DNA from: Ursus arctos | Lineage: Eukaryota; Chordata; Mammalia; Carnivora; Ursidae | Direction: 5' to 3' | Length of the DNA stretch: 64,000 nt | Assembly (NCBI RefSeq): GCF_023065955.2 | Contig: NW_026623008.1 | Location: forward strand, 19,278,001-19,342,000 | In this document: piece after piece, positions 48,046-60,420 of the stretch | Layout of the letters: every line of letters begins with the position of its first letter | Position numbering within the stretch: position 1 is the first letter of the stretch | The notes under the pieces: model-generated | The model's database searches: none | Told to the model about the DNA's origin: nothing | What the model saw: the letters and a program-made list of their open reading frames with translations, nothing else | Position numbers and translations under genes: made by a program

Positions 48046-48218
48046 GGGGGACACCTGGGTGGTGCAGTCGGTTAAGCATCTGACTCTTGGTTTTGGCTCA
48101 GGTCGTGATCTCAGGGTCGTGAGATCAAGCCCCGCATTGGGCTCCTTGCTCAGTATGGAGTCCGCTTGAGATTCTCTCTCTCTCGCTCTCAAATAAATAA
48201 ATAAGATCTTCAAAAAAA
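48046..48218 (+). mobile_element. CAN-SINE (older type)
   Basis: Forward head ACACCTGGGTGGTGCAGTCG and tail AAATAAATAAATAAGATC. The 8-bp duplication GTTAGATG is at 48038-48045 and 48219-48226. Confidence 0.92.
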
Positions 48219-48339
48219 GTTAGATGAGTTTTTTTTTTTTAATTTAACAAGCACTTACCAAACTTCTTCTGTAAACCAGACACAGTACTAAGTGCTGGGT
48301 TTTATACCTTAATATGAGATTTGTAAACTCCTAAGGAGC

Positions 48340-48980
48340 TTTTAATCTAGTGAAAGAGTCAGATAAGAAAGTAAAAAATTACCTGACTCTATGATAAGTG
48401 GCATTATTAAAGCATGGTGTAGAAGGGGAGTCAGTGGTAGGAAGGAGGGTATGGCAAGTTCTATCGGGGGGTTGGGTTTCAGGGAAGGTTTCGAAAGGAG
48501 CTGATGCTTAAACTGAGTCCCCAAAGATAGGGACAAATTTGTCAGACATACAGCCAGAAAGGGCATTCCTGGCAGAGGGAACAGCCCAAGCAAAATCAAA
48601 GAGGTGTGAAATAGCCTGACAAATCAGAAGACTTGAAAGTTCAACACAGAGACCTTGGATGCCAGGACTAGGGGTTTGAACTTAATCCCACAAAGCAGTG
48701 GGGGCCATTGAAGGATTCTGAGCTGGGGAATGGTCTGACCAACTTCGTATTTTAGATTATTTTTAGATTTTATTTCTTTATGTAATCTCCACCCCCCAAT
48801 GGGAGGCTCTACCGACTAAGCGAGCCAGGTGCCCCAAACTTGCATTTTAGAATGATTACTCTGACTGGCACCTGTGTAAGTAATGCTGTGGAGGCAGAGA
48901 GACCAGACAGGGAGATCCGATGGGAGACAATTAGAGTGGCCAAATCAGAAGTTCAAGGGAGGCACCCATCGGACTTGGAT
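48340..48980 (-). mobile_element. LINE-2 (L2) fragment
   Basis: Antisense L2 phrases: CTGATGCTTAAACTGAGTCC, then GGGGCCATTGAAGGATTCTG, then ATTACTCTGACTGGCACCTG. A short old SINE remnant (48765-48836, ending GCGAGCCAGGTGCCCC) interrupts it. Confidence 0.75.
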
Positions 48981-49309
48981 TACTGAATGGAGAGTGGTGT
49001 CTTTTACCAAGATTATAAATTATTATTTTGCCAAGAGTGAGGGGAAATCAAAGTTTCTATATTTTCCCTATTGACTTCAGATCAATAGGGAAACCAGGGT
49101 AACGGAGAAGATTGGGGAGAACCTGTAGCAAAATTAATTATTAATAATAAATCATATGGAATATAATACTCCTCAAAGTACTTTCACATCCATTATTGGA
49201 TTGGTCCTTGAACAACCCTGGGAGGGGAGGGAAGCAATTGACAGATGAAAGACTTGAGCCCTAGAGGGCTGAAGTGGGTTGCCCATGGTCATGCAGGACT
49301 TGTGTATTT

Positions 49310-49900
49310 TTTAAAATGTTTTTTAGTAAAATGTGGAATTAGAACCTTGACATCTTTTAGGGGAAACAAATTTTTCCTCCATTGTACAAGTGAATATATA
49401 CTTGTGAAAGACCATTAGAAAAAGACTACAAAGTAGGAAAAAATAGTTAGTCCCTTATGGCCTTACAAAGAACTACTAGTAATATTTTGGTGTGGCTTTT
49501 TCCCCCAAAAAATATTTTCTATGCTTAGGTTTTAATCTGGTCTTTCAATCAGTTTTTTCTTTTTTCATATGCATTATAATGTAAACACATCATCATGTAG
49601 TCACAATTTTTTAAGGTAATTTTTTTTAATGGCTTCACAACAAGTCGGTGGTTTCGATCATTCACTAATTGGTAGATATTTGGGTTGCATGTTTTAAACA
49701 TTTTTTTCAACATAAAATGATTATTGTAATGAACAACTTTACACACATGGCTTCTTCTGAATTTTAAATTCACCCATTAGAATAGGTTTCCAGGAGTGGA
49801 ATGAGTAAGTCAAGGTGAAGAACATTCTACAACTCTTGCCAATTGTTTTCAAAAAGGATTACATTGCATTTCTGGAACGCTCCAACAGCATTCCTGCTAT
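49310..49900 (-). mobile_element. Old L1-like fragment
   Basis: AT-rich, with antisense L1/LINE phrases (TGGTAGATATTTGGGTTGCA, AGGTTTCCAGGAGTGGAATG). Family uncertain. Confidence 0.45.
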
Positions 49901-52900
49901 GCATCGCATTTTCTCTACCTCACAATAATAAAAAGAGAGTGATACGCTTAAAAGAAGGAAGATTTTAGCTGTGCCAAACCTTTCATCAACTTAGGGACAT
50001 GTTACCTCATCCATCCCATTTATCTGCTGTTATTTCTCTTTTGAACAGCAGATGGCAGGATAATCCCACAACAGGTGGTCATGACTTAATTTAATTGCAA
50101 TGAGAAGAAAATTGCTTCTTTTCCCACATGTATTTCTTTCCTGAGATAAACAGCATGTAGGACATCTGCCTCCTTATTAGAAGTAAGACATGTAAGAAGG
50201 TGGCTTTTCAGCAAGGAATATCAAGGTAGCCAATATAAATGCTGAGCCTTAGGTTATTACACTCTGTGCAAAACCAAATTTCTCAAGTAAGAAGCAAACG
50301 GAGGTTGAAATTCCACATATTCTAGATTTCCCCAGTTAATAATCATAAAAAAGTTTATAGCCAGAAAGTCACAGAGGCCCTTCTGTTGTAATTGTTAGAG
50401 TTTAGAGTCAGTGGGAACACCCTTCTCACCCAGGGAATTTTAAAAGCCAATCCCACCCCCCTCCCCACAATTCTCCCCTAGCACTCATTTCCCATCCCTT
50501 CACAAAATTACCAGGGTAATTGACTCTTAGATGAGATGAGTTTGACTTTCTACCCTGATTTTGTAATAGAAGTTCTTTTGGTGAGGTTCTTTGTTTGAAA
50601 ATGCACAATAAAAATGGCTTTAGAATGACTTCAGAGGACTCTTTCTTTTTCTGGTGCCAACAACAGATTCCAAAGCAGCTATTATTCGAGGTGGGTGATA
50701 GGATCCCTTGAGACTGTTTAAGTATCGGTTTTCAAAGTGCTTAGGAGCCTGAAATGTCCTGTATGGTATATTTGCAGGTGCATAATTGGCCAAGTGCTCC
50801 AGGGGTTATAAAGACTGCCTTCCTGTAGTTGGAATAGACACATTTAGCCTCTTACTGAAATTGAAGGCTGCCATGTCGATAACAAATCTGATTCTAACTC
50901 TCCCGTGTCCCTGCAGCCCAAAGGTGCCTTTGTCTCCTAGGAGAAAGAGGTTGGAGGTAAGTGAATGGCCCTTACCCAGAGCCATGTACAAAACACTGCT
51001 AAGGAAAACTTTTGTCCTGAGAGTGTAGGTTTAGGCTGTTGTGTGTGAAGCAAATTTGCTTTGTTCACAGCCAACCTGCCTGAATGCAAGTATGGCGAGA
51101 TGGCTGGAGCTGTGGAGCAGCAAACTGCTTTAAAAGCAGGCTTTCAGTGGGAAACTTTAAACATACAATGGCTTTATTTTTGTTAGACATAATTCTCCAA
51201 CCTGGCTTTTTTATTGCAGTAACCAAAATAAATCTGGATAAACTTAAAAGGCTGCCTTGATGTCAGAAGAAAATGGATATTGTCTCTCCCGAACGTGTTG
51301 GCATAATCCTAGCTACATCCAGATAAGAATACACCTCCTCCCTCCCCCCATGGAAAGCTTCCCTGGCACCGAATCTCACCAACAAGATTCACTTTGCGGC
51401 TTGACGCTTCCAGCCTGTCTTACTAAAACTTCTAAAGAAATAGTTTGCCCACTCTTTCCCTCTTACATTTGTAGTTAATACTTATGTGTACTTAGTGGTG
51501 TTCTGAACTCCTTTTATTTCTCGGGGCCCCTGACATTTGATGATACCTGTGTGGCAGGAGCTTTCATCATAGCAAATACAGGCTGGTGTTTAGTGGAGAA
51601 GGGGCCAGGAGAGAGGAAGAATCACCTATGCATTTTCCTAAGTCGCTTGACTTAGGGAACCAGGAGTCTCCTTGTAAGATCAAATGCATCTTTAAACATT
51701 AGGGTCTCTGGTTATGAAGACATGGAACTATGAAACTGCTTCCCTCAGACAGACCTGAGGTGGAGGACGTAGGTGTCATATACGAATCAAAGAGGTGCCT
51801 CTCAACAGGGAAGATTTAATCAGCTCTCCTTCCCAGGATCAGCTGCCAGGTTTGAACATTGACTTGTCTGTGTTCCAGGCAGGAGACACTGCTAATTATG
51901 GGAGCAATTCCCATGGATACAGAGAAGAATTGTCTAAGCTGGGGAGTCAAAGCTCTGATCAAGAGGGCGCTGAGAGGAAAAATGCCCCCAACATTCTCCG
52001 AGGAAATTCCAGAGTTGTCAAGGGACCTGCCTTCCCTGCGGGAATGCCCCCTATATCTGGCATTTCAAGATCTGGAAATATGCTTTCCTTCACCTTCCTA
52101 ACTCATGCACCAAGCATCCCTTTATTTGAGAAATGGCATTTTAAAAGTGTTTTCTTTTATTCAAACATTATCTGATAAGGTTATCTTGAAAAAATTACCC
52201 CAGGCTTTACCGAGAGTGATTGTCACAAATGACAGTACCTGAAAAGAGGCAGATTTGGCCGTCAGGGCAGCCAAAATGGCACAAACATTTGAAACCTGTT
52301 GCCTTACCCTTCGTAGAGATACTTACCTTTCTCCTGGTGCAAAATCTAGACTCACAAGCGAGCTTCTCCAACATCAGTTTGAATTTATATTCTGTCCCTC
52401 TTCTTTCTCCATTATGCAGAGCACCTGCTCCCTATCCCTCCCCCACTCCTCCAGCTGTCTGTCTGTCTCATTTGTGTCAATTAAGGATTCAATACTGCTT
52501 GATTTAATTGAATGACTTTCCTTGTATAGAATCCCAACCACAGACAGAGCATCAACCATCACTCCCATTGCCCAGAATAAAAACCCTAAAAATCTAAAGG
52601 CATGCAAGGGTGCCTTGGAAAGGAGAAGGGGTCCTTGCTGGCTTTGCCAGGAAACTGAAGAAGGCAAGGAAGACGAGACTGGATTCCCTGGCGATACCGG
52701 TTATGTAGTGGCCCGCCTACCAAAGGCAGCGTTACGTAAACCAAGATCGTTTGGGTCCACTCGACTTAGCTAAGGATTTCAGAAGTGCTTCTGGAGGCTT
52801 AGAAACCAATGAACCAACGGAAAGAAGCTTCCACACCACTTCTTAGTTTACAAAGTGTTTTCCCATGCTCAGAAGACTGGCTTTGACTTTCTGTTCATTC
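49900..52900. other. Apparently unique intergenic block
   Basis: Three kilobases with no SINE, L1, L2 or MIR that I could recognise, flanked on both sides by repeat-dense DNA. Frames are short and lack family resemblance. This pattern can mark constrained noncoding DNA, but nothing in the sequence itself proves it. Confidence 0.4.
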
Positions 52901-52929
52901 AGTCATTGAACAAATAGGCTTTGTTCTTT

Positions 52930-53745
52930 AGTCACCTGCCACTATTCATTGAGTACCTACTATGTGCAGGCAGTTTTCGAGAAGCTGAAAACTGTGTTCT
53001 AAGAACAGAAAATAAAGTTCCTGTCCTCATGGGACTTGGATTCTAAAGGGTATGGGTTGGGGATGGGGCAAACAATGAACCAGTAAACAGGGAGCGTACC
53101 AAATGGTAATGAGGATTATGAAGAATCGGAGAGGAGTTAAGGGAGACGGGGATTATGGTTTGAGCAGAGTTTTTTAGTTTAGAAAAGATGGTCAGAAAGG
53201 ACTCTCTGAGCTGAGACATAAAAGAAGGGAGGGAGAAAGCTATACAAATATGACGAGGAAGAGAATTCCGGGCAGAGGGTACAGCAAATGCAAGGGCCCT
53301 GAGACAGGAGTTTCCTTGGGAAGGAGACCAGTGTAGCTGAAAAGAGTGAGCCAAGGGAGAGACGTAGGACACAGGCCAAGGAAGTGGGAGAGCAGGAGGC
53401 AGACTTTGTAAGGATTTGTAAGTCATTGTAGGCTTTTATTCTGAGATGGAAAGCTACTGGAGGAATGACATATTTTATGAAATGATTTATGTTTTAAAAG
53501 CTTTGTTCTGGCTGCTGTGTAGGAAACAGAAGATAAGAGTGCAAGGGTAGAAGCAAAAAGAACAACAGTTAGGAGGCAATTGTAGGAATGTAGGGAAGAA
53601 ACAATGGTGGCTTAGGTCAGGGTGGCAGCTGCATATGGTGACAAGTGGTTAGATTTTGGAGGTAAAGGTGCCAGGAATTGCGAGTGGACCTGATACAGGA
53701 TATGAGAAACAGGGAGGAGTCAAGTATATTGTGGATGTTGGGGCC
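52930..53745 (-). mobile_element. LINE-2 (L2) fragment with ORF2 remnants
   Basis: The minus-strand translation near 53160-53320 contains CLRALAFAVPSARNSLPRHI, the conserved L2 ORF2 C-terminal phrase, with frameshifts around it. The + strand shows GGTACAGCAAATGCAAGGGC and CTTTGTTCTGGCTGCTGTGT. Confidence 0.85.
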
Positions 53746-53769
53746 TGGGCAACTATTAGATTATCTAAT

Positions 53770-53995
53770 GGAATGAGCAGAGGCCTTGAATCAGATGAAA
53801 CTAAACCTTAAATCCGTGGCTTCTGGGTTTTGTAATCTTGGGCAAGTCACCGAACCTCTCTGAGCATCTGTTGCTTCATCAGTAAGAAAGTGATAACGGT
53901 GATAGTAATACCTCTCTCACAGGTCTACGGTGAGAATTGAATGGGATGTGCAAATTCTTAGAATAACGTCTGGTAGAGCAATACTCAATACATGT
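53770..53995 (+). mobile_element. MIR SINE
   Basis: Forward MIR: TTGTAATCTTGGGCAAGTCA, CCGAACCTCTCTGAGCATCT, then AATACCTCTCTCACAGGTCT. Confidence 0.88.
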
Positions 53996-54059
53996 CACTT
54001 AAGTCCTGGGAGCAAATAATGCCTTCTAAAATACTATGCATCGGATATTTTCTCAATTC

Positions 54060-54620
54060 TCTCCTCATTAATTTACAACCTCTAATGGCTTCCCATTGTA
54101 TTTTGAATAAAATCCAAACTCCTTCCAAATCCAGAAAGACACTGCACGGTCTATTCTCTGGGATGGGTCAGCAAAATTAAAAAAAAAAAAAAAAGATACT
54201 GCATGGTCTAGCCTCACCTACCTGTCCAACCAGGCCTCATTGGCCTTCTGTCTGGCAGTTAATAGAACTTGGCAACTTTCCAGTTTCAGAACTATCACAT
54301 ACTCTCTTCTCTCTGCCTGGAATGGCCCTCACCCCAGTGGCTGGTGCCTTCTCAACGTGCAAGAAACTATTTCCTCAGAGTGGCCTTTCCTGACCATCAA
54401 TTTAAAAATAGATTTTCACTATTAATTCCTTCTTTTCATTCAGGGTTTGTTCTTTTCATTCAGAAAAGTGAATCGCAACTTATAATTCTGTTTTTCTGTT
54501 TATCGTCTGTCTCTTCCACTAGACTGTTCTATGAAGGCAGGGACTACCAAGGGTATGCACAATGCCTGGCACCATGCTTGGCTCATAGTAGGCGCTCAAT
54601 AAATATTTGTTGAAAGGCTG
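54060..54620 (+). mobile_element. LINE-2 (L2) 3' end
   Basis: Forward L2 3' terminus: GCCTGGAATGGCCCTCACCC, AGAGTGGCCTTTCCTGACCA, then CAATAAATATTTGTTGAAAG. Confidence 0.9.
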
Positions 54621-55969
54621 AGTGACATAAAAAGCTCTTATTGGTATTCTGCTGCTATTCTTTTTCTTTTTTAAAAATCTCACTTTCTTCTATTTTGCAC
54701 AATTCTATATTCCATTTTACTGACGAGTGGAAACACTTCTCCCTATTGAATCGGAAAATCCCTTGACTCTTCTTTTCTGTACACTATGCTGGGCTTAATG
54801 TCTATATATAGTACTAACAATGATTTGTTCTATTTTTTTGCTTACTTCTCAAGTCTGTACTTGCCTTCATCACAGGCAGATGGCAAAAGAATAAATCTAA
54901 GCTTCAGATCATCTAAGAACCCTCACTCTTATCCATTCAAAGTATTTGTATAGGCAAAAGGAATGGGGAGGGCATTCCAAGGAAGGGAAAGTGTCAGCAA
55001 AGTCATGCAGCATGTCGTGTGTGGGATACTTAGAAAACACACAGAATTTGGGGGGCAGGAGTGTCAAAGATCTGGTTGGCTAGAGAAGGTCTAACAAGTT
55101 GGAAATGTTCCCTCTTCTTCTATTTTCTGAAAGAATATGTGTAAGACTGATGTTACTTCTTTAAATGTTTGCTAGAATTTGCCAGTGAAACCATCTGGGC
55201 CTAGAGCTTTCTTTAGGGAAGATTATTGATAACAAATTCAATTTCTTTAATAGATATAGGGCAATTCACATTTTTTCTTTCATCTTGTGTCAGCTTTAGT
55301 AAGTTAGATAAGGTATTGAATGTTAAACTGAATCTTCTTTTCTTGACATTAATTACATTTTGGAGTCATTAAAGGTTTTTATGCAAAAGGGTGACAATAC
55401 TTCAGTAAGGTTAATCTAGAGAATGTACAATAGAGGTTTGAGAAACAGGTCAGAGAAAGGGGAGAAACAGAGCTGGGAAAACAAGATAGCAGGCTTTTAC
55501 AGAAATGTGAGGAATAAGTGACAAGGGCTCTGACCATGGTGGTTTTAGAAATGGAGGGAAAGAACCAAATTCCAGAAATATAACCACTTCTTTATCTATA
55601 TCTCCTTTTGCCTGAACAAGGGTATTGATAAATTTTAGTGCTTAATGGAACATTATGCTGCTTCCCAGCATCTACTCTGACCAAGGTGGAAAGCATTCCT
55701 TGTACCAGAGCCCAGTGGTAGGAAGGTATAATATTTCTTCTGTGATTTAGACTTCCAGCCTTTAAAACTGAGGCCTTAGGAGCTGGTGCCAGCTGTCTGT
55801 CCTTTTGGTTTTAAGTTTAACTTCACAACTAGCTTTTCCAATATACTGTTGATATTTCTCTTCTTTATGTGACCGATGTGGTTTCACAGGGCGTCTAGAG
55901 GTTGCTTAAATTCTGTAAGTAAATACTGTGGTGTAACTATCTTCCTAAATTGGGAACTGAAATGGCAGC

Positions 55970-56150
55970 TATGATAGAGGGAAGAAACATGGGATTTAGA
56001 GTCAAAAGGCCTGAGTTTTAACACTGGCTCAACCACTTATTAGCTGTGTGACCTAAGGCAAGGCACTTAATCTCTCTGAGCCTTAGCATTCTCTTGTGTA
56101 AACTGAGCATAATATCGGTCTTGCGCAGTTCACAATTTGTTCTGAGAACC
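55970..56150 (+). mobile_element. MIR SINE
   Basis: Forward MIR: GGGATTTAGAGTCAAAAGGC, TTAGCTGTGTGACCTAAGGC, TAATCTCTCTGAGCCTTAGC. Confidence 0.88.
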
Positions 56151-56509
56151 AAATGAAAGAAACGATTTTTCATTCTTTAAAACAAATAATCCATTTAAAA
56201 TCCAATGTCTAATTATTTCTGTGAATAATGTTTTTAAAGTAAATTAACATAAATGAAAATCTTTTAGCTGAAAATTTTAAGAAGTTTTATTTGTTTGCTT
56301 TTTGGGTGGATTTCCATACCTCTAAGTGACTACGGTAGTACTATTTAGCTTTCAGGGAAAAAAGTAAAATTTACTTTTTGACATGAAAATTTCAACTGAG
56401 CCTTAGAAGACTTTATAGCTTTAAGGGCTGAGTAACTTTCAAAAGGGACATTATTGTGCATTTAGCAAAGACACTCAAGTTAGGTTAGAATTTGCAAGTC
56501 CTAACTCTT

Positions 56510-56701
56510 TTTTTTTTTTTAAGATTTTATTTATTTATTTGACAGAGAGAGAGACAGCCAGCGAGAGAGGGAACACAAGCAGGGGAAGTGGGAGAGGAAG
56601 AAGCAGGCTCCCAGAAGAGCAGGGAGCCCAACGTGGGGCTCGATCCCAGGACCCCGGGGTCACGCCAGCGAGCGTCTGCCCTGAGCCACCCCAGGTGCCC
56701 C
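56510..56701 (-). mobile_element. CAN-SINE
   Basis: Reverse copy with a 17-bp target duplication differing at one or two bases: TGCAAGTCCTAACTCTT at 56493-56509 and TGCAAGTCCATACTCTT at 56702-56718. Confidence 0.93.
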
Positions 56702-56779
56702 TGCAAGTCCATACTCTTAACCTATCCTCTGAGAGGTATTAAACCGGTTAACAGGAAGCTCCTTTTGCCAGATATCTAT

Positions 56780-57105
56780 ACAGCTTACTTGCTTCCTCAC
56801 CTCTTTCAGGTCTTTACTCCAACACACCTTCTCAGTGAGAGCTTCCCTGCTCGTTCAGTTTAAAATTTAACACCTCCCCCCAACACTTCTCATTTCCATT
56901 CTATGCTTATTTTTTTCCCACGGCATTTATCATTTAACATATTATATGATTATTTATTTTGTTTATATCTTGACCTTTCCTCACCCTGCCCCCCACTATA
57001 ATGTAGCTCCCATGAATTTTATCTGTTCATTGTTGTCTCTCTAGAATATAGGACAGTACTTAGGACATAATAAGCACTTGATAAATATTTGTTGAATGAA
57101 TAGAA
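56780..57105 (+). mobile_element. LINE-2 (L2) 3' end
   Basis: Forward L2 phrases: CCTCTTTCAGGTCTTTACTC, CTTCTCAGTGAGAGCTTCCC, then TGATAAATATTTGTTGAATG. Confidence 0.9.
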
Positions 57106-57250
57106 AAACACATCATGGGTTCCTTCTTTGAATTTAGTAGTGTAAGAATACGGAAAATCCAGAATATGGCATTTCGACAAAGCAGTGATGGGATTCTGCA
57201 GGCTAGATGCTTATTCTAACACTAGCCACAGCAGACCAACATGTCCACAT

Positions 57251-57440
57251 TTCTGTTTTAAGATTCTATTTATTTATTTGTCAGAGAGAGAGTGCGCGAG
57301 AGCGCGCACAAGCAGAGGGAGCTGCAGGCAGAGAGAGAAGCAGACTCCCCGTTGAGCAAGGAGCCGTGATGGGGGGACTCTGGGATCATGACCCAAGCCC
57401 AAGGCAGACGCTTAACCTACCAAGCCACCCAGACATCCCT
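57251..57440 (-). mobile_element. CAN-SINE
   Basis: Reverse copy with a 12-bp duplication with one mismatch: ACATGTCCACAT at 57239-57250 and ACATGTTCACAT at 57441-57452. Confidence 0.92.
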
Positions 57441-57452
57441 ACATGTTCACAT

Positions 57453-58550
57453 TAAAACAGAAAGGGTCCCATTTGCTCAGCTCTGAGAACCATGACTGGA
57501 AAATTTAAAGTCACTGTCTACTTTATGGAGGATAGTAGAGTATAGGAGGTAGCAGAGAGGTGTCGGGGTCATCTTCTAAGAAAATGCTCCCCCAAATCTT
57601 GGGCTCTGGCACTCTGCCTATCAAATAAGGTTGGGAGTCATTTAGCTAATCCTCTCCTCTCACTTCCAGAGGATTCCCTCTGAAACACAAGTACCCCAGG
57701 AGGGGATCACAGCTTAATCCTTCATCATTTAACACTTGAGTTGGATTTAGGATATGGGGTGAGAACTGGGCAGGAACATTTTACCAATTTTACAGTTGTG
57801 CCTGGGGCAGAATCTGACCAGCTTTTTTCACACGTCAAAGTCCTCTTGCCCCCAAATATCGCTCTACGAATACCATAGATTGCAACTAATGGAAAAGGAT
57901 GGGGAAATGAGTCCCTATTTCTAACCAGCTACAATTGTATCAGTTCTATCAACCTGATCTCTGCAATTGTAATTACAAAAAGACCAGGAGGTGAAAGGAG
58001 ATTTGGATTTCAAACGTACCAGACTGGTGCCACAGAAGGTAAGCCAGGTTATTGGCCTTCCAATTTGTGCCCTGAGGTGTGAATTTGACAGTGTGAATGC
58101 CCACTGATTAGGTCACAATGTGATATAAATAAGTACATATTTTGTAGTTTATACCCAAATGTTTCACATTCAAGCTGAGTGACTCTTTTGCTGTGTACTG
58201 TGAGCAATGATTCTCCCACTCCTATCAGGGGACTGACTATACCGGGAGCACCTGCAAAAAATACAGATTCCTGAGTCCCCTTTTAGACCTAACGAAACAG
58301 AATCTCAGAGAGAGTACAACCCAATAATCTGTGTTTTAAAACAAGCATCTGATGATTATCATGGATAGCCAGGGTGGAGAACCCCTGTGAGGGATACCAA
58401 GGATATGACGTGGACCTCATCTTTAAGAACTTTGTTGTTTATTTGGAAAGTTAGAAATGAGGTAAGAAATACCTGAGCAGGGTTTCGTCACAGTGGTCAA
58501 CCTGTGGCACATTCTATAAATGTTACCAATACGAAGACCAGAAGGGGAGA
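57453..58550. other. Intergenic stretch, nothing recognised
   Basis: About 1.1 kb of mixed composition. No ORF, tRNA or named repeat was recognised, apart from a weak old-repeat phrase near 58250-58340 (CCTGAGTCCCCTTTTAGACC). Confidence 0.35.
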
Positions 58551-58559
58551 CGTCAGAGG

Positions 58560-58830
58560 TGGTGAAGACTGAGTAGAGGAAATAAGATTTTGAGTTTTGG
58601 GTAGGATTTGAATAAAGGAAAGAGGAGCATGTGGAGGAAATCAGTAGGGAAATGAACAGAGGTTCAGAGACAGCAACACAACAGCGTGTTCTTAGAACAG
58701 GGAGTCTGACCAAATTAGAATACGTACTTTGATGAAGAGTTAGAAATAGAGATTGATAGGTAGGGTTGGGCCAGATTATAGAAGGTCTTAGAAGTCAGGC
58801 AGAAGAATTTAACCTGACTGAGGTGGGGAA
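58560..58830 (-). mobile_element. LINE-2-like fragment
   Basis: Short antisense L2-type phrases (AAAGAGGAGCATGTGGAGGA, TTATAGAAGGTCTTAGAAGT). Weak match. Confidence 0.4.
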
Positions 58831-58839
58831 ATAAAGAGC

Positions 58840-59940
58840 AAAATTAAACCACCCACTAAACAAAATCTACTCTAAGTGGCAGAAAAGGTATGGATTCTGG
58901 TGCACACTTGATGGCTAGGCCTACCTCTCCTCTTAATTTTGAGACTCTATCCAGAAAGGGGAAACTACCACAGGGACCTGTGTGCATCTTCTCACTAAAC
59001 TCTTTTTACAAATTTTTTCAATCTCTGATACAAATTTGCCTCTTCTTTTCAAAATCAACGGAAAAGTTCCCAGGGAACCTGAAAGCTTCTTTACAATTTA
59101 AAGCAATGCTTACTTCAAATGGTAGAAACCCTTCTGGGTCTGTCTGTAACCCTAACGTAGTTTTCTCCATAACTGAGGAAGCAGTTTACTTACACTGAAT
59201 ATGAATGTATTGCTCCCAATTTTTCCTGTAAAAGGTCTTGTGAACTGTGATCCTATAGAAAACCATCTTGAAGAGAGAAGGGCGTAGAGGGTATGGTATT
59301 TACCTATGAAGGTAAGCTTTCTCCCCTTCTGTTTCTTTGCTCACTACCGAACAAGAAGTTTCAAAAGCCAATGCTTGAGCCAGAAAGCCAAGCTCCTGAG
59401 TGATTGAGGATTTTCTGGTTTCAAATTAAACAGAAAACTAAATTAGCAAATTAATTGTTGGATGTGTTTTCCTGGGTCCTTCATCAGCTGCTGCAGGACC
59501 GGTAGCCAATCAAAGAAGACTTTTGGCTGCCCTGGAGAGGGGGCAGGGTTCAGAATCAGGTTCTGCTAGCTACCAAGTGTCAGACATGTTAATTTTAAAT
59601 TACTTTTGTACAGCTTGGTGTCAGAATGATTAAAGCATGAAGAGAAAAACAGAACCAAAGGAGAGAGAAGGGAAATTATTTACCTTGCATTTGGAGCAAG
59701 GACACTTACAATTCTATTTCATCTGGCCTTCTATAAATTATGTAAGTTCTAAGCGTTAGGCCCTTTAGTGACCACCTGAGAGGGTTGTGTGGTGGTCATG
59801 GCTCTCCATTCCCTTTGTATAACGTTGCTATCTCTAGACGGCAGAGTCTATATCGCAAACACTAACATGGCCACAATTTCTTCCCCCCTTTTCCAGTAAA
59901 ACTTTATTCTGATAATGTATTAGTCAATATGTGTCAGGCA
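58840..59940. other. Intergenic stretch, apparently unique
   Basis: No recognised repeat or ORF. Around 59440-59560 is a moderately GC-balanced segment with a CCAAT box in reverse and forward surroundings (GGTAGCCAATCAAAG), which is weak evidence only. Confidence 0.35.
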
Positions 59941-59949
59941 CTATCCTGT

Positions 59950-60055
59950 GTGTGTGTGTATTATAATATATATTATATACGATATTTGTGTTTTATAATA
60001 TTTATTATATTATTATATATTATAATTATATTATATATTATATAAAAATATATAT
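59950..60055 (+). repeat. AT-rich low-complexity repeat (TATA/TTATAT)n
   Basis: About 100 bp composed almost wholly of A and T with self-complementary ATTATAT units, directly next to a SINE tail. Confidence 0.9.
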
Positions 60056-60222
60056 TTAAGATTTTATTTGAGAGAGAGGAGGAGGAGCAGAGGGAGAGGG
60101 ACAGGCAGACTCTGTGGTGAGTGCAGAGCCCGACCCAGGGCTCTAGCCCAGAACTCTGAGATCATAACCTGAGCCGAAATCAAGAGTCAGTCACTCCACT
60201 GACTGAGCCACTCAGGCGCCCC
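60056..60222 (-). mobile_element. CAN-SINE
   Basis: Reverse copy from TTTAAGATTTTATTTGAGAG to ACTGAGCCACTCAGGCGCCCC. A moderately diverged copy whose tail merges with the AT-rich repeat. Confidence 0.9.
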
Positions 60223-60239
60223 CTAAGTATATTTTACAT

Positions 60240-60420
60240 ACATCCTATAATTCTCACAAAAGTGCTATGAGGGGGATCCTATAATCCCTCACGAAAATGC
60301 TATAATCCTCATAATAATGCTATGTATGTTATTATTTCCACTCCACAGATGAGAAAACTGAGGCCTGAAGAGGTAAAGTCATTTGCCGCAGTCACTCATG
60401 TAGCCTCTGCAGAGCCTGGA
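60240..60420 (-). mobile_element. MIR SINE
   Basis: Antisense MIR: TTATTTCCACTCCACAGATG, then AGAAAACTGAGGCCTGAAGA. ATCCTATAATYCTCAC-type phrases near 60240-60300 are locally repeated. Confidence 0.75.

Noticed and set aside
53043..53426. 127-codon minus-strand frame
   Set aside because: It contains L2 ORF2 remnants with frameshifts, not a host gene.
59440..59560. Promoter suggested by a CCAAT word
   Set aside because: A single short motif without a CpG cluster, TATA box or adjacent exon is not enough.
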